From an uncultured Elusimicrobiales bacterium (GTDB taxonomy: Bacteria > Elusimicrobiota > Elusimicrobia > Elusimicrobiales > Elusimicrobiaceae), in NCBI GenBank assembly GCA_944322775.1, contig CALUQA010000144.1, positions 1 to 5,710 of the forward strand: 5,710 bases of DNA. Reading direction: 5' to 3'. The translations under genes were made by a program, and so were the position numbers. Below are positions 5,372 to 5,710 of this stretch, piece after piece. The notes under the pieces are model-generated. The model made no database searches, was not told the origin of the DNA, and worked only from the letters and a program-made list of their open reading frames with translations. Every line of letters begins with the position of its first letter. The stretch's first letter is position 1.

Positions 5372-5710
5372 TTATTTCCCTTCTTCGCTCTCTTCGTCCG
5401 GTTCGTCTTTGACGACGGGAGCGATACGGGCGATTTTGTCGCCTTCTTCCAGCTTCACCAGGCGCACGCCTTGGGCGTTGCGGCCTACGGAGCGGATTTC
5501 TTCGCAGCGGGTGCGAATGGTCATGCCTTTTTCCGTCACGACCATAAGGTCTTTGGTTTCGTCCACCAGTTTAATACCTACGACCGCGCCGTTGCGTTCG
5601 CTGGTTTTAATGGTGATGACACCCATGCCGCCGCGGTGCTGGCGTTTGTATTCGCTGAACGCCGTGCGTTTGCCAAAGCCGTTTTCGCACACGGAAAGCA
5701 CATCGGGCTG
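5372..5710 (-). CDS. gyrA: DNA gyrase subunit A, C-terminal end (5' part beyond window)
   Basis: These are the last 112 residues of GyrA, the DNA-cleaving subunit of gyrase, read from the right window edge (Q-P-D-V-L-S-V) to TAA at 5372-5374. The segment corresponds to the final blades of the C-terminal beta-pinwheel that wraps DNA for negative supercoiling. Blade patterns are VCENGFGKRTAFSEY, GGMGVITIKTSERNG, VTEKGMTIRTRCEEI and SVGRNAQGVRLVKL, closely resembling the E. coli GyrA end (NGYGKRTAVAEY, VGRNTQGV). An acidic tail (DEPDEESEEGK) closes the protein, as in many GyrA proteins. The frame stays open through the edge, so a GTG at 5699-5701 is internal and not the start. The good match to GyrA rather than ParC in the last blades makes the assignment firm, though the catalytic N-terminal part and the GyrA-box are not in view. 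A terminator follows 14 bases after the stop. Confidence 0.95.
   Translation of the reverse strand, partial: QPDVLSVCENGFGKRTAFSEYKRQHRGGMGVITIKTSERNGAVVGIKLVDETKDLMVVTEKGMTIRTRCEEIRSVGRNAQGVRLVKLEEGDKIARIAPVVKDEPDEESEEGK

Noticed and set aside
5699..5701. GTG as the start of a separate short gene at the right edge
   Set aside because: The frame continues open to the window edge and the residues before it match GyrA, so this is an internal valine codon.
1..5710. CRISPR array, tRNA/rRNA, insertion sequence, phage or defence genes
   Set aside because: I looked for repeated units, terminal inverted repeats, cloverleaf-like segments and transposase motifs on both strands and saw none; the window is fully explained by housekeeping genes and their regulatory spacers.

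Overview
The window is a stretch of bacterial housekeeping DNA in which every gene I can support lies on the minus strand, so the transcriptional order runs from high to low coordinates: 3' end of gyrA, a stand-alone GH13 (alpha-amylase family) enzyme gene, then the start of an F-type ATP synthase operon in the order atpZ-like, atpB (a), atpE (c), atpF (b), atpH (delta), atpA (alpha, cut by the left edge). The standard genetic code, canonical Shine-Dalgarno sites, sigma70-like promoter elements and intrinsic terminators all fit a mesophilic bacterium. The genes look roughly half GC and the spacers are clearly AT-rich. The species cannot be fixed from this sequence; an Elusimicrobiota-like gut bacterium is only a weak guess. 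SD-led translation and near-consensus promoter hexamers argue against Bacteroidota.

Region by region (minus-strand direction). 5710-5372: last 112 residues of GyrA, followed by a strong intrinsic terminator (5324-5357). 5323-5185: AT-rich spacer with a sigma70-like promoter (TTTACT, 17 nt, TATAAA) for the GH13 gene. 5184-3724: complete 486-residue GH13 enzyme with all catalytic residues and no signal peptide, closed by a second strong terminator at 3692-3719. 3691-3460: about 230 bases of AT-rich non-coding DNA with a consensus TATAAT box, several short inverted repeats and a strong SD, forming the promoter and leader of the atp operon. 3459-1: six tightly packed atp genes with gaps from a 14-base overlap to 38 bases. 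The remaining subunits (gamma, beta, epsilon) would be expected beyond position 1.

Functionally, atpB, atpE and atpF encode the membrane Fo sector, atpH the stalk connector, atpA the non-catalytic nucleotide-binding F1 subunit, and the atpZ-like gene a small accessory membrane protein. The c-subunit lacks the usual sodium-ligand residues, which points to a proton-driven enzyme. The GH13 gene is a separate transcription unit between gyrA and atp. I do not see a new biological system here. The most interesting signals are RNA-level: hairpins placed immediately upstream of, or overlapping, ribosome binding sites within the atp operon, and a graded series of initiation signals that may set subunit stoichiometry.
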